Origin: CAMFLJ01 sp963702555
GTDB lineage: Bacteria > Actinomycetota > Acidimicrobiia > Acidimicrobiales > Acidimicrobilacustridaceae
Assembly (NCBI GenBank): GCA_963702555.1
Contig: CAVPCW010000006.1
Location: 62,001-126,000 of the forward strand
Direction of reading: 5' to 3'
Length of the DNA stretch: 64,000 nt
Shown piece after piece: positions 10,126-18,811 of this stretch. Position 1 is the stretch's first letter. Each line of letters begins with the position of its first letter. The position numbers and the translations under genes were made by a program. The notes beneath the pieces are model-generated. The model was given only the letters and a program-made list of their open reading frames with translations, did no database searches and was not told the origin of the DNA.

Positions 10126-10776
10126 ATGACCACCGAGACCGAGCCCGAGATCACCGAGACCGACGAGGCCACGGAGACCCACGTCCTCACGGTCAGCCCC
10201 GACGCCCTCGAGCGGGTCCTCGAGATCCGCAACGGCGAGGAGGACCCGGGCTCGCTCTGCCTGCGGGTCGCCATCACCGGCGCCTCCGGCACCGACTACA
10301 CCTACGACCTCGCCTTCGAGGAGATCTCGAAGCTCGAGGAGGACGACGACATCTCCGTGCAGAGCGGGCTGAGCGTGGTCGTGGCCGCCGACAGCATCGA
10401 GGAGATGCGCGGCGCCACCCTCGACATCCCCCGGGCCACCGGCCAGGGCGGGCTCGTCATCCGCAACCCCAACAAGCCGAACCCGCTGGTGGGTCGCAAC
10501 ATCGAGCTCACCGGCGACGTCGCCGACAAGGTGCGCCAGCTGCTGGCGGAGGCCATCAACCCGAGCCTGGCCGCCCACGGTGGCTTCGCCGACCTGGTCG
10601 GCGTGGAGGACACCAGTGTCTTCATCACCATGGGCGGCGGCTGCCAGGGTTGCTCGATGAGTGCCGCCACGCTGCGGGAAGGCATCCAGGTGGCCATCAA
10701 GGAGGCCATCCCGGAGGTCACCGAGGTCATCGACGTCACCGACCACGAGGCCGGCGACAACCCCTTCTACACCTGA
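10126..10776 (+). CDS. nfuA: NfuA-like Fe-S carrier (A-type plus NifU C-terminal domain)
   Basis: A 216-residue protein. The N-terminal half (about 18-115) is HesB/IscA-like. The C-terminal half (about 130-200) is the NifU C-terminal scaffold with GGGCQGCSMSAATLREG, whose CxxC holds a bridging 4Fe-4S cluster between two subunits. This is the NfuA architecture for delivering Fe-S clusters to target enzymes. The ATG at 10126 is preceded 6 bases upstream by GAGGGG, an excellent ribosome site, which decides this start over an upstream TTG at 10108. The gene converges on the FUSC gene, with 29 bp between the stops. Confidence 0.85.
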   Translation: MTTETEPEITETDEATETHVLTVSPDALERVLEIRNGEEDPGSLCLRVAITGASGTDYTYDLAFEEISKLEEDDDISVQSGLSVVVAADSIEEMRGATLDIPRATGQGGLVIRNPNKPNPLVGRNIELTGDVADKVRQLLAEAINPSLAAHGGFADLVGVEDTSVFITMGGGCQGCSMSAATLREGIQVAIKEAIPEVTEVIDVTDHEAGDNPFYT

Positions 10777-10805
10777 GCCGATCCGGGCCGGTCGGGCCAG
10801 GGCGG

Positions 10806-12966
10806 TCAGCGCCACCAGCGGGTGGGCAGGCCGCGAACCGTGGCGACGGACTCGTCCGCCGTTGCGCGCAGCGAGCCGTCGGCGGTCGTGAGCCAGGTCC
10901 ACAGCCACGCCAGGCGCAGGAACTCGGCCGGGCTGCGGCCCTCGGCCGACGGCGCGGCCGCGGCGTCGGCGCCCGTTGGGGAGGCGGTGGCGAGACGCGA
11001 GCGGGGGAGCCCCCGGGTGCTCCAGCGCCTCGCCGACCGCGTCGAACCGCGCCGCCACCTCGAACGCCTCGGCCTCGAGCCGCGGCGGGGGAGACGCCGG
11101 TCGGCCCTCGGCCGGGCCGATGGTGCCGAGGCCCAGGTCGCTGCGGCTCCAGTCACCGGCCCGCACGATCGACGGCGGGGTCATGATCGCCACCCGGTCG
11201 GTGACGGCGACGTCGGCGTGGCGGTCGGCGCCCAGCTCCTGCAGCGTCTCCTCCAACTGCTCGCGGGCCTCCGCCAGGTCGTGGCGGGCCCGCACCAGCC
11301 CGTCCCGGGTGCCGTCGAGGCCGAGGCTGTCGGCGCTCACCATCCGGATCGTCGCCGCCGAGGCGCGGTAGAGCCGCCCGGCGATGGGCCCGAGGCTGGC
11401 CTGGGGCCCCCGGGGCCAGCACACGAAGCCGGACACGACGGCCACGGCGATGCCGGTGGCGACGGTCTCGAGCCGCAGCAGCGCGGTCTGGGCGCCGGCG
11501 GGCGCCGCCAGGTTGAACAGCACGACCACGAAGATGGTGAAGGCGGCCTGGCCGCTGCCGAGGCCGATGGCGCCCGGCGCCCACGCCGACAGGAACGCCA
11601 CGAACGGCAGCAGCACCCACAACAAGGTGTCCTTGCCGTTGGCGGCGTAGGCGAGGGGGGCGGCGACGGCGAAGCCGATGAGGGTGCCGCGGAGGGCCTG
11701 GAGCGCAGTGGCGGCGGTGTCGTTGACCCCGCTGCGCAGCACCATCAGGGTGCCCAGCACGACCCAGAAGGCGTGGTCGAAGTCGACCCACCGGGCGAGC
11801 ACCAGTGAGGCGGTGAGGGCCACGCCGGCGCGCAGGCTGTTGCGGAACCGGGTGCTCTGCCAGCGCATGTGGAAGGCGAGCGTGTGCCGGGCCCGCCGCC
11901 AGAACGCTCGGGGGCCGCCCTCTGGGATGTCGACCTCGACGTCGAGCTGCACCCCGCTGTCGGGCCGGTTGCCCATCCAGGCGGCGGCGGCCGCCTCGGC
12001 CACCGCGGCGAGGGAGGCCAGGAACCGCACCCGCATCGTGGTGGTGGCGGCCTCCTCGACCACCTGCCGGGCCTCGGCCTCGCGCTCGGTCAACGCGGCG
12101 ACCATCGTGCGGCGCTGCTCGACGAGGGCCTCCTGCACGGGCGTGAGGTCCACGCGTGCGCCGTCGGTGATGGCGGCGGCCGCGGCGTCGAAGGCGTCGG
12201 CGCCGACGAGGGCGAGGCGGTCGTTGCCGACGTCGCCCGCGGTGAGGTCGGCGTCCGGGGGCAGGTGCTGGCAGATGAGCGTGGCCCGACCGAGGGTGTC
12301 GAGCAGGGCCCCCAGGGCGGTCTGGCTCGCGGTCGGGGTGAGCGGTCTCGACGACGAGGCCGCCAGCTCCTCGCGCACCTGGCGCACCGGGGTGACGTCT
12401 GGCGCCGGTGTCGGGTGGCCGTCGACACGGGACCGGAGGTTGGCGGCCAGCTCGCGGCACTGGGCGGCCAGGCGGTCGCGGGCGATCGAGCGGCGGGGGA
12501 GGGGGGCGACCATGGCGGCGGCGGCCGCCGCGACGCAGCCGAGGACCCAGCCCGCCAGCCGGTGGTCGATCTGGGTGACCGGGGTGGTCATGACCGCGAG
12601 CGCGAAGGCGAGCATGAGGGTGGTGCCGGCGGCGACGGCGTAGCCGCCGAGGCATCCGACGTACCGGATGCCGAAGGTGACGGCGAAGATGGCGAGCGCC
12701 GGCGCCACGGGGACCTCGGCCACCAGGCTGCCGAACAGCACGAGCAGCCCGCCGAGCACGGCGAGGGTGCCGTAGCCCTCGAGCCGCCGCCGGGGCGTGC
12801 CCTGGAAGTCGGCGAAGACCAGGGCGGCGAACGAGCTGAAGGCGGCGTAGAGGGCGGCCACGTCGCCGATCGTGGAGCCGATCACGGCGTAGAGCACGGG
12901 CACGACGACCGCGGCCCGCAGGCCCCTGCGGAGGTTCACCCGCCCCTCGTCGTGCACGATCGCCAT
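10806..12966 (-). CDS. FUSC family membrane protein, frameshifted near the C-terminus
   Basis: A FUSC/aromatic-acid-exporter-like membrane protein with two membrane blocks. Helices lie near 15-110 and again near 345-470, separated by a soluble region, with soluble C-terminal sequence. Translation from ATG 12966 (MAIVHDEGRV) leaves frame near 11003-11014 in GGGGGAGCCCCC. Skipping one base continues into a plausible tail (FLRLAWLWTWLTTADGSLR) ending at 10806. The corrected length is 719 residues, typical for the family. GTG at 12987 is an alternative start. The protein probably exports small organic acids or is an intact transporter with a base-call error. Substrate unknown. Confidence 0.75.
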
Positions 12967-13039
12967 CGGCGCATGATGGTCCAGCACCCGCCATGTCCCG
13001 GGCACCCGGGGGCCCGTGGCGGAGAACCTGCCCGACAAG

Positions 13040-13068
13040 TTGCTATGCGGCGTTAAGTATCGTACGGT
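13040..13068 (+). promoter_or_regulatory. Candidate sigma-70-type promoter
   Basis: TTGCTA (13040-13045) and TACGGT (13063-13068) are separated by exactly 17 bp in the divergent gap between the FUSC gene and the enoyl-CoA hydratase. This fits an actinobacterial -35/-10 pair. It would give a leader of about 130 nt before the ATG at 13205. Confidence 0.4.
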
Positions 13069-13103
13069 CACCCCCGCTGGAGGGGGATCGCAGGGGGGCG
13101 CTG

Positions 13104-13132
13104 GGGCTCCCACCTCGAAAGAGGTGGGGCCC
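13104..13132 (+). promoter_or_regulatory. Strong hairpin with GAAA loop in the mRNA leader
   Basis: CCCACCTC (13109-13116) and GAGGTGGG (13121-13128) pair perfectly around a GAAA tetraloop. GGGC/GCCC extends the stem by 4 bp past one bulged T. It lies about 70 nt upstream of the hydratase ATG and is followed by more GC-rich inverted sequence. It could control the downstream operon, but no known riboswitch class was recognised. Confidence 0.45.
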
Positions 13133-13204
13133 AAGCCGCCCACCGCCGCCCCCGGGACGGGCGGCCGGTCCGCCCGACCGCACACGAGAGGTGGTGACAG
13201 GACC

Positions 13205-14008
13205 ATGCCCGACGCCCTTGTCGAACGTGACGGCGCAGTGCTCGTCGTGACCATGAACCGCCCCAAGCGGCTCAACGCGCTCTCCGGCGCCATGTTGATC
13301 CGGATGTACGACGCCATGGTCGAGGCCGACGCCGACGACGACGTGCGGGCGATCATCCTCACCGGTGCCGGCGGCAACTTCTGCAGCGGCGCCGACCTGC
13401 GGGCGATGGCCGGCGACGCCGGCGAGGACGCCGACACCGAGATCGACGTGCCCGCCCGCATGGCCGCCGACCCGGGCCTGGCCTGGAAGGGCCTGCTGCG
13501 CGAGTACCAGCCCAAGAAGCCGCTGATCGCGGCGGTCGAGGGCATCGCCTTCGCCGGCGGCACCGAGCTGCTGCAGGGCACCGACATCCGCGTCGCCGGC
13601 CGCAGCGCCCGCTTCGCCGTGTCGGAGGTCAAGCGCTCGCTCTACCCGATGGCCGGCTCCGCCGTCCGCCTGCGCCGCCAGATCCCCTACACCATCGCCG
13701 CCGAGGTCCTCCTCGCCGGCCGGGAGCTCAGTGCCGACGAGGCCCTCCACTACGGGCTCGTCGGCCACGTCGTCGACGACGGCCAGGCCCTCACCCGGGC
13801 CAAGGAGATCGGCCAGCAGATCGCCGCGAACGGTCCTCTCGCCGTGGAGGCCGTGCTCCGCACGCTCCGCGAGACCGAGGGCATGACCGAGCGCGAAGCC
13901 CTCGACCACGAGTTCGAGTACGGCCAGGCCGTGTTCGCGACCGAGGACGCCAAGGAAGGCCCGTTGGCCTTCAAAGAGAAGCGCACACCCGTCTACCACC
14001 GCCGCTAG
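13205..14008 (+). CDS. Enoyl-CoA hydratase/isomerase (crotonase fold)
   Basis: A 267-residue crotonase-fold protein. Motifs are MNRPKRLNALSGAM (about 17-30), the oxyanion segment GNFCSGADLRAM (about 56-68) and AFAGGTELLQGTDIRVAG (about 117-134). VSEVKRSLYPMAGSA occupies the acidic-residue region, where one Glu is kept. It begins with ATG after GAGAGGTGG. It is the first gene of a four-gene cluster (hydratase, double DUF35, two thiolase-like proteins), the arrangement seen in steroid side-chain and related CoA-thioester degradation. The substrate is inferred from context only. Confidence 0.9.
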   Translation: MPDALVERDGAVLVVTMNRPKRLNALSGAMLIRMYDAMVEADADDDVRAIILTGAGGNFCSGADLRAMAGDAGEDADTEIDVPARMAADPGLAWKGLLREYQPKKPLIAAVEGIAFAGGTELLQGTDIRVAGRSARFAVSEVKRSLYPMAGSAVRLRRQIPYTIAAEVLLAGRELSADEALHYGLVGHVVDDGQALTRAKEIGQQIAANGPLAVEAVLRTLRETEGMTEREALDHEFEYGQAVFATEDAKEGPLAFKEKRTPVYHRR

Positions 14009-14059
14009 CCGCCACCCCCGGTCGGTCCGCACGAGCGGGCCCACCGAGAGAGAGGAACC

Positions 14060-15082
14060 ATGACCGATACCTCACACGACATGGAGCCGTTCAACCTCCA
14101 GTTCCCGTTCACACGGACACTGGGGTCGACGCTCAGCACCTTCTTCTCCGCACTGGCCAAGGGCCAGCTCATCGGGGTGAAGGTCGGGGACCGGGTCATC
14201 GCCCCGCCCCTCGAGTACGACCCGGAGACGGCGGCCGACGCCGGCTCCGACTGGGTGAAGGTCGGGCCCAAGGGCACCGTGAGCACCTGGACCTGGGTCC
14301 CCCAGCCCACGCACCTGCACACCCTGCAGGAGCCCTTCGCCTTCGCCTTCATCACCCTCGACGGCGCCGACACCCCGATGATCCACGTGGTGCAGGCCTC
14401 CGAGGACCAGATGCAGGCCGGACTGCGCGTCGAGGCCCAGTTCAAGCCCGAGGGCGAGGCCAACGGCCGCATCGACGACATCGTCGCCTTCGTGCCGGCC
14501 GCCGACCCGTCGCCGAGCGTCGGTGCCGGTGAGCCCTTCGAGGCTCCGGCCGAGAACTCCATCGAGAACATGGACTCGTACTGCGACCTCGTCTACATCG
14601 ACAACGCGTCGCCGTCGACCCGCCTCTGGATGGACTCGCTGATGAACGGCAAGCTCATCGGGCAGGTCTGCCCGGTGTGCAACCGCACCTACGTCGGCCC
14701 TCGTGGCCTGTGCTGCGTCGACGCCGTCGAGCTCGACGACAGCACCCTGGTCGAGGTCTTCGGCAAGGGCGTGGTCGCCAACTTCACGGTGATCACCCCC
14801 ACCCCGTACCCCGGACAGCTCGAGACCGAGCCGTTCGTGCGCTGCTCGATCCTCCTCGACGGCACCGATGCCGTCATGGGCCAGCAGTCGATCATCGGTG
14901 TCCCCGCCTCGGAGGTCCGGGTGGGCATGCACGTCGAGATCGAGTGGGCCCCCGAGGGCGAGCGCAACGTCGAGGACATCGGGAACCGCGGCTACGGCGC
15001 CACCGGTGGCGCCGTGCACGGTTGGCGCCCCACTGGAGAGCCGGACGAGCCGGCCGAGAACTACATCGAACGGATGATGTGA
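14060..15082 (+). CDS. Fused double OB-fold (DUF35) protein
   Basis: A 340-residue protein with two DUF35-type units in tandem. Unit 1 (about 20-150) has the OB-fold pattern (HTLQEPFAFAFITLDGADTP) but no zinc-ribbon cysteines. Unit 2 (about 180-330) has a rubredoxin-like ribbon, CPVC...CC (about 214-228), followed by the OB fold with VVANFTVITPTPYPG. DUF35 proteins bind acyl-CoA and partner with thiolase-like or hydratase-like proteins, as ChsH2 does with Ltp2 and ChsH1 in cholesterol side-chain degradation. The start has AGAGAGAGG just upstream. Its stop overlaps the next gene's ATG (ATGA), supporting a complex with that product. Confidence 0.85.
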   Translation: MTDTSHDMEPFNLQFPFTRTLGSTLSTFFSALAKGQLIGVKVGDRVIAPPLEYDPETAADAGSDWVKVGPKGTVSTWTWVPQPTHLHTLQEPFAFAFITLDGADTPMIHVVQASEDQMQAGLRVEAQFKPEGEANGRIDDIVAFVPAADPSPSVGAGEPFEAPAENSIENMDSYCDLVYIDNASPSTRLWMDSLMNGKLIGQVCPVCNRTYVGPRGLCCVDAVELDDSTLVEVFGKGVVANFTVITPTPYPGQLETEPFVRCSILLDGTDAVMGQQSIIGVPASEVRVGMHVEIEWAPEGERNVEDIGNRGYGATGGAVHGWRPTGEPDEPAENYIERMM

Positions 15083-16152
15083 TGCCCCGCACCGAGAACG
15101 ACATCGCCATCGTCGGGTACGCGCAGTCACCCATGCTGCGCCGCTCCGAGCACACCGAGACCGAGATGATGCTCCCGGTCGTCCAGGGCGCCATCAAGAT
15201 GGCCGGCCTCACCAAGGACGACATCGGGTTCACCGTCAGCGGGTCCTGCGACTACCTGTCGGGCCAGGCCTTCTCGTTCGTCTCCAACGTCGACGCCTAC
15301 GGCGCCTGGCCGCCGATCAACGAGTCGCACGTCGAGATGGACGGCGCCTTCGCCCTCTACGAGGCGTTCGTGCGCCTCCTGCAGGGCGACATCGACACCG
15401 CAGTGGCCGCCGGCGTCGGGAAGAACTCCAACTCCGACGCCAGCACGCTCTACACCATCGAGGTCGACCCCTACTACCTGACCCCGCTGGGCGCCGACCC
15501 GTGGTCGCTGGCCGCACTGCAGTACCGGGCGCTGCTCGACTCCGGCAAGGCCACCGAGCGCGACGTCGCCGAGCTGGTCGCCCGCAACCGGGCGTCGGCG
15601 AAGGACAACGAGCACGCCCAGGTGTCGGGTGACTTCGACGTCGACGAGCTGCTCGCCGCCGACTACGTCCGCAACCCGCTGCGGCGTCACGATCTGCCGC
15701 CCACCACCGACGGCTGCGCCGCGGTGGTGCTGGCCCGGGGCAAGAAGGCCTACGAGCTGTGCGAGCGGCCGGTGTGGATCACCGGCATCGACCACCGCAT
15801 CGAGCCCCACCTGCCCACCCTGCGCAAGGACCTCACCAGCTCCGTCTCCACGACGCTGGCGGCCGAGCACGCGGGGGCGGCCAACGGCCCCATCGAGGTG
15901 GCCGAGATCTACGCCCCGTTCAGCTTCCAGGAGCTGATCGTGGCCGACGCCCTCGGTCTCGACGCCTCGACGGCGATCAACCCCTCGGGCGGCGCTCTCG
16001 CCGCCAACCCCGTCATGGTCACCGGCCTCATTCGAATCATCGAAGCGGCCAAGCAGATCATGGAGAACGGCAAGAGCCGGACGCTGGCCCACACCACGTC
16101 CGGTCCCTGCCTCCAGCAGAACCTCGTGACCATCCTGGAGGGCGACGCATGA
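15082..16152 (+). CDS. Lipid-transfer-protein-type thiolase-like protein 1
   Basis: A 356-residue thiolase-superfamily protein of the SCP2/Ltp type. The N-terminal signature is IAIVGYAQSPMLRRSEH. The stretch where thiolases carry the nucleophilic Cys reads SHVEMDGAFALYEAF with no Cys. C-terminal motifs are AEIYAPFSFQELI and NPSGGALAANPVMVTGLIRI. The pattern resembles Ltp2-type retro-aldolases, which lack the Cys and work in complex with a DUF35 protein. The gene overlaps the double DUF35 gene upstream and the next thiolase downstream by ATGA on both sides. A thiolytic or aldol-cleavage role is inferred. Confidence 0.82.
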   Translation: MPRTENDIAIVGYAQSPMLRRSEHTETEMMLPVVQGAIKMAGLTKDDIGFTVSGSCDYLSGQAFSFVSNVDAYGAWPPINESHVEMDGAFALYEAFVRLLQGDIDTAVAAGVGKNSNSDASTLYTIEVDPYYLTPLGADPWSLAALQYRALLDSGKATERDVAELVARNRASAKDNEHAQVSGDFDVDELLAADYVRNPLRRHDLPPTTDGCAAVVLARGKKAYELCERPVWITGIDHRIEPHLPTLRKDLTSSVSTTLAAEHAGAANGPIEVAEIYAPFSFQELIVADALGLDASTAINPSGGALAANPVMVTGLIRIIEAAKQIMENGKSRTLAHTTSGPCLQQNLVTILEGDA

Positions 16153-17310
16153 GCCACCAGCCCGTAGCCATCGTCGGCATCGGCCAGACCCATCACAAGA
16201 AGCGTCGGGCCGACGTCTCGATCACCGGCCTCGTCCGGGAGGCCGCCCAGCCGCGCTCTCGACGACGCCAACATGGACTGGGGCGACATCGACGCCGTCG
16301 TCCTCGGCAAGGCCCCCGATCTCTTCGAGGGCGTCATGAAGCCGGAGATGTACCTGGCCGACGCCCTGGGTGCCAACAACAAGCCCATGTTCCGGGTGCA
16401 CACCGCCGGCTCGGTCGGTGGCTCCACCGGCATCGTCGGCGCCCACCTGGTGGGCGCCGGTCGCCACAAGCGGGTGCTGTCGGTCGCCTTCGAGAAGCAG
16501 TCCGAGGGCAACGCCCAGTTCGCCCTCGGCGGCGGCAAGTCCGGCTCCATCGGTGCCGGCGGCGCCTTCGCCCCGTTCATCCGGGCCTACATCCGTCGCT
16601 CGGGTGCCCCGGAGGACATCGGCTGGCAGGTGGCGGTGAAGGATCGCCTCAACGGTGCCAAGAACCCCTACGCCCACCTGAAGCTGGCCGACATCACCAT
16701 CGACAAGGTCAAGGAGTCCCCCATGATGTGGGACCCCCTGCACTTCCTCGAGTCGTGCCCGTCGTCCGACGGTGCGTGCGCCGTGGTGTTCACCGACGAA
16801 GACGGTGGCAAGGCCGCCTCCAAGCCGCCGGCCTGGGTGCTCGCCACCGCCATGAAGAGCGAGCCGTCGACCTTCGCCGGCCGTGACGCCGTGAGCCCGC
16901 AGGGCGCCCATGACTGCTCCGCCGAGATCTACAAGCAGATCGGGGTCACCAACCCCCGTGAGCAGATCGACTGCGCCGAGCTGTACGTGCCGTTCAGCTG
17001 GTACGAGCCCATGTGGCTCGAGGCCCACGACATCGCCGCTCCCGGCGAGGGCTGGAAGATGACCGACTCGGGCGCCACGGCGCTCGACGGCGACTTCCCC
17101 GTCAACATGTCGGGCGGCGTGCTCTCGTCGAACCCGATCGGGGCCTCCGGGCTCCTCCGCTTCGCCGAGGCCGCGCTGCAGGTGCGGGGCCTCGCCGGGG
17201 ACCACCAGGTCGGGGGCGCCAAGCTCGCCCTCGCCCAGGCCTACGGCGCGAACGCCCAGTTCTTCGCCATGTGGGCCGTTGGCTCGTCGCTCGACCCGCT
17301 GGGGTCGTAG
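16149..17310 (+). CDS. Lipid-transfer-protein-type thiolase-like protein 2, frameshifted near the N-terminus
   Basis: The protein begins MSHQPVAIVGIGQTHHKKRR in frame with ATG 16149. It leaves frame at about 16251, where one extra C in CAGCCGCGCTC interrupts the expected REAAQRALDDANMDWGD. The rest (from about residue 41) is intact, including YVPFSWYEPMWLEAHD and NMSGGVLSSNPIGASGLLRF. Corrected length is 386 residues. No Cys is seen at the classic nucleophile position (HTAGSVGGSTGIVGA). It overlaps the preceding thiolase by ATGA and is followed by a strong terminator. Probably the second subunit of the same system; the shift is likely a sequence error. Confidence 0.78.
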
Positions 17311-17329
17311 CGCACGGACCTACGTCGAG

Positions 17330-17359
17330 GGGGCCGACCACAACGTCGTGGTCGGCCCC
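17330..17359 (+). terminator. Perfect 12-bp stem terminator after the thiolase cluster
   Basis: GGGGCCGACCAC and GTGGTCGGCCCC pair perfectly around a 6-nt loop 20 bp after the thiolase stop. A short T-rich stretch (CGTCGTTTCT) follows. This closes the 13205-17310 operon. Confidence 0.75.
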
Positions 17360-17417
17360 TCGTCGTTTCTCGGCGGCCTCGCACCCTGAGGCCGCGCACT
17401 CGTGAGGAGAAGGTGGG

Positions 17418-18248
17418 ATGGCGAAGGCACTCGTGCTCGGAGGGGGCGGCGTCGCGGGCATCGCATGGGAGACCGGCGTGCTGCTCGGCCTCGCCGACGC
17501 GGGGGTCGACCTCACCGACGCCGACCTCCTCGTCGGCACCTCCGCCGGCTCCGTGGTGGCCACCCAGGTCGCCACCGGGCAGGCGCTCGTCGACCTCCAC
17601 GCGCTCCAGTTGGCGTCGCACACCCATGAGCGGACGGTCGAGTTCGACGTCGAGGCGATGATCGCCCGCTTCGTCGAGCTGCTGGCCGACCGCCCTCATC
17701 CCGAGGAGCTCCGGCGCCGGATCGGGGAGTGGGCGATCGGGGCCGACACGGTGCCGGAGGCCGATCGGCTGACGATCATCGACTCGCGGCTGCCGGTGAA
17801 GGAGTGGCCGGCACGGGGGCTGCGCATCACCGCGGTCGACGCCGCCACGGGTGAGTTCGTCGTCTTCGACCGCGCATCGGGCGTCGGTCTGGTCGACGCG
17901 GTGGCCGCCAGCTGTGCCGTCCCCGGGGTGTGGCCGCCGGTCACCATCGGCGACCGGCGCTTCATCGACGGCGGCGTGCGCTCCACCATCAACGCCGACC
18001 TCGCCGAGGGTCACGATCGGGTGGTGGTCCTCACCCCGTTCACCGCCGGGCTCGCCGGCGACGTCGCCCACGAGTGCGACGCGCTGCGTGACGCGGGGGC
18101 GCAGGTCGCCGTGGTCGTTGCCGACGAGCGCAGCGTCGCCGCGTTCGGCACCAACCCGCTCGACCCCTCCACGCGGGCCCCGTCGGCCGAGGCCGGCCGG
18201 GCCCAGGCCTCGGCGGTCCTCGACGCCGTCGCCGAGGTGTGGCGATGA
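17418..18248 (+). CDS. Patatin-like phospholipase
   Basis: A 276-residue patatin-fold serine hydrolase. The oxyanion motif GGGGVAGIAWETG (about 8-20), the nucleophile elbow GTSAGSV with Ser near 43, and the dyad motif DGGVRS (about 183-188) are all present. So the Ser-Asp dyad appears complete. Such enzymes cleave acyl esters of lipids, often at the membrane. No signal peptide is seen, so it is probably cytoplasmic. Its stop overlaps the MarR-type regulator gene by ATGA, implying co-expression. Confidence 0.88.
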   Translation: MAKALVLGGGGVAGIAWETGVLLGLADAGVDLTDADLLVGTSAGSVVATQVATGQALVDLHALQLASHTHERTVEFDVEAMIARFVELLADRPHPEELRRRIGEWAIGADTVPEADRLTIIDSRLPVKEWPARGLRITAVDAATGEFVVFDRASGVGLVDAVAASCAVPGVWPPVTIGDRRFIDGGVRSTINADLAEGHDRVVVLTPFTAGLAGDVAHECDALRDAGAQVAVVVADERSVAAFGTNPLDPSTRAPSAEAGRAQASAVLDAVAEVWR

Positions 18249-18757
18249 GCGGCGCCCGCCGTGACCTGCCCGCGGCGACTGTGGTCAGTGCAGCCGACGC
18301 CCGTCGCCGGCTGCGCGACTCGCTCGCCTCGTTGAGCCGCATCACCGGCAGCGCCCGACTCGACCGCCGCGTGTCGGCCCGCTCGGGGGTGCCGATCGGC
18401 TTCGCCGCCTACGCCGTGCTCGGCCGGGTCGTGGCCGACGGCCCGATCCGCCTCAGCGACCTCGCCGCCCGCAACCGGATGCTCCCGGCCGCCCTCACCC
18501 GACAGGTGCAGGCGTTGGAGGCCGAGGGCTTCATCGAGCGCCGGCCCGATCCGGCCGACGGCCGCGCCGCGGTGGTGGAGGCGACCCCCGCCGGCCGGGC
18601 CGCCTACGCCGACGTCGACCAGGCCAACGACGGGATCATGTCCGAGCAGTTGGCCGACTGGTCGTCGGACGAGCTGTGGGAGCTGGTCGACCGGCTGGAG
18701 CGGCTGATCCACGACCTGCGCTCGGGGCCCGACGCCAGGGGCGCCGAGGCCGGCTGA
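18245..18757 (+). CDS. MarR family transcriptional regulator
   Basis: A 170-residue winged-helix regulator. The recognition region is LSDLAARNRMLPAALTRQVQALEAEGFIERRPDPADGRAAVV (about 76-117), with the DGRA wing typical of MarR. Helices at both ends would form the dimer. The ATG at 18245 overlaps the patatin stop, and an upstream in-frame GTG at 18239 is less likely. It may control the patatin and the following acyl-CoA synthetase-SDR pair. No operator was identified with confidence. Confidence 0.85.
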   Translation: MSGARRDLPAATVVSAADARRRLRDSLASLSRITGSARLDRRVSARSGVPIGFAAYAVLGRVVADGPIRLSDLAARNRMLPAALTRQVQALEAEGFIERRPDPADGRAAVVEATPAGRAAYADVDQANDGIMSEQLADWSSDELWELVDRLERLIHDLRSGPDARGAEAG

Positions 18758-18811
18758 GCCGGGGCACGTCGCCCGCTAACTTCGCAACGAACGTGTCCGA
18801 GGGGGACCGCT

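Noticed and set aside
10060..13632. A 1190-codon minus-strand open frame covering the FUSC gene and beyond
   Set aside because: Only the FUSC part is protein-like. The upstream extension crosses the divergent promoter and the hydratase gene; the downstream part runs antisense to nfuA.
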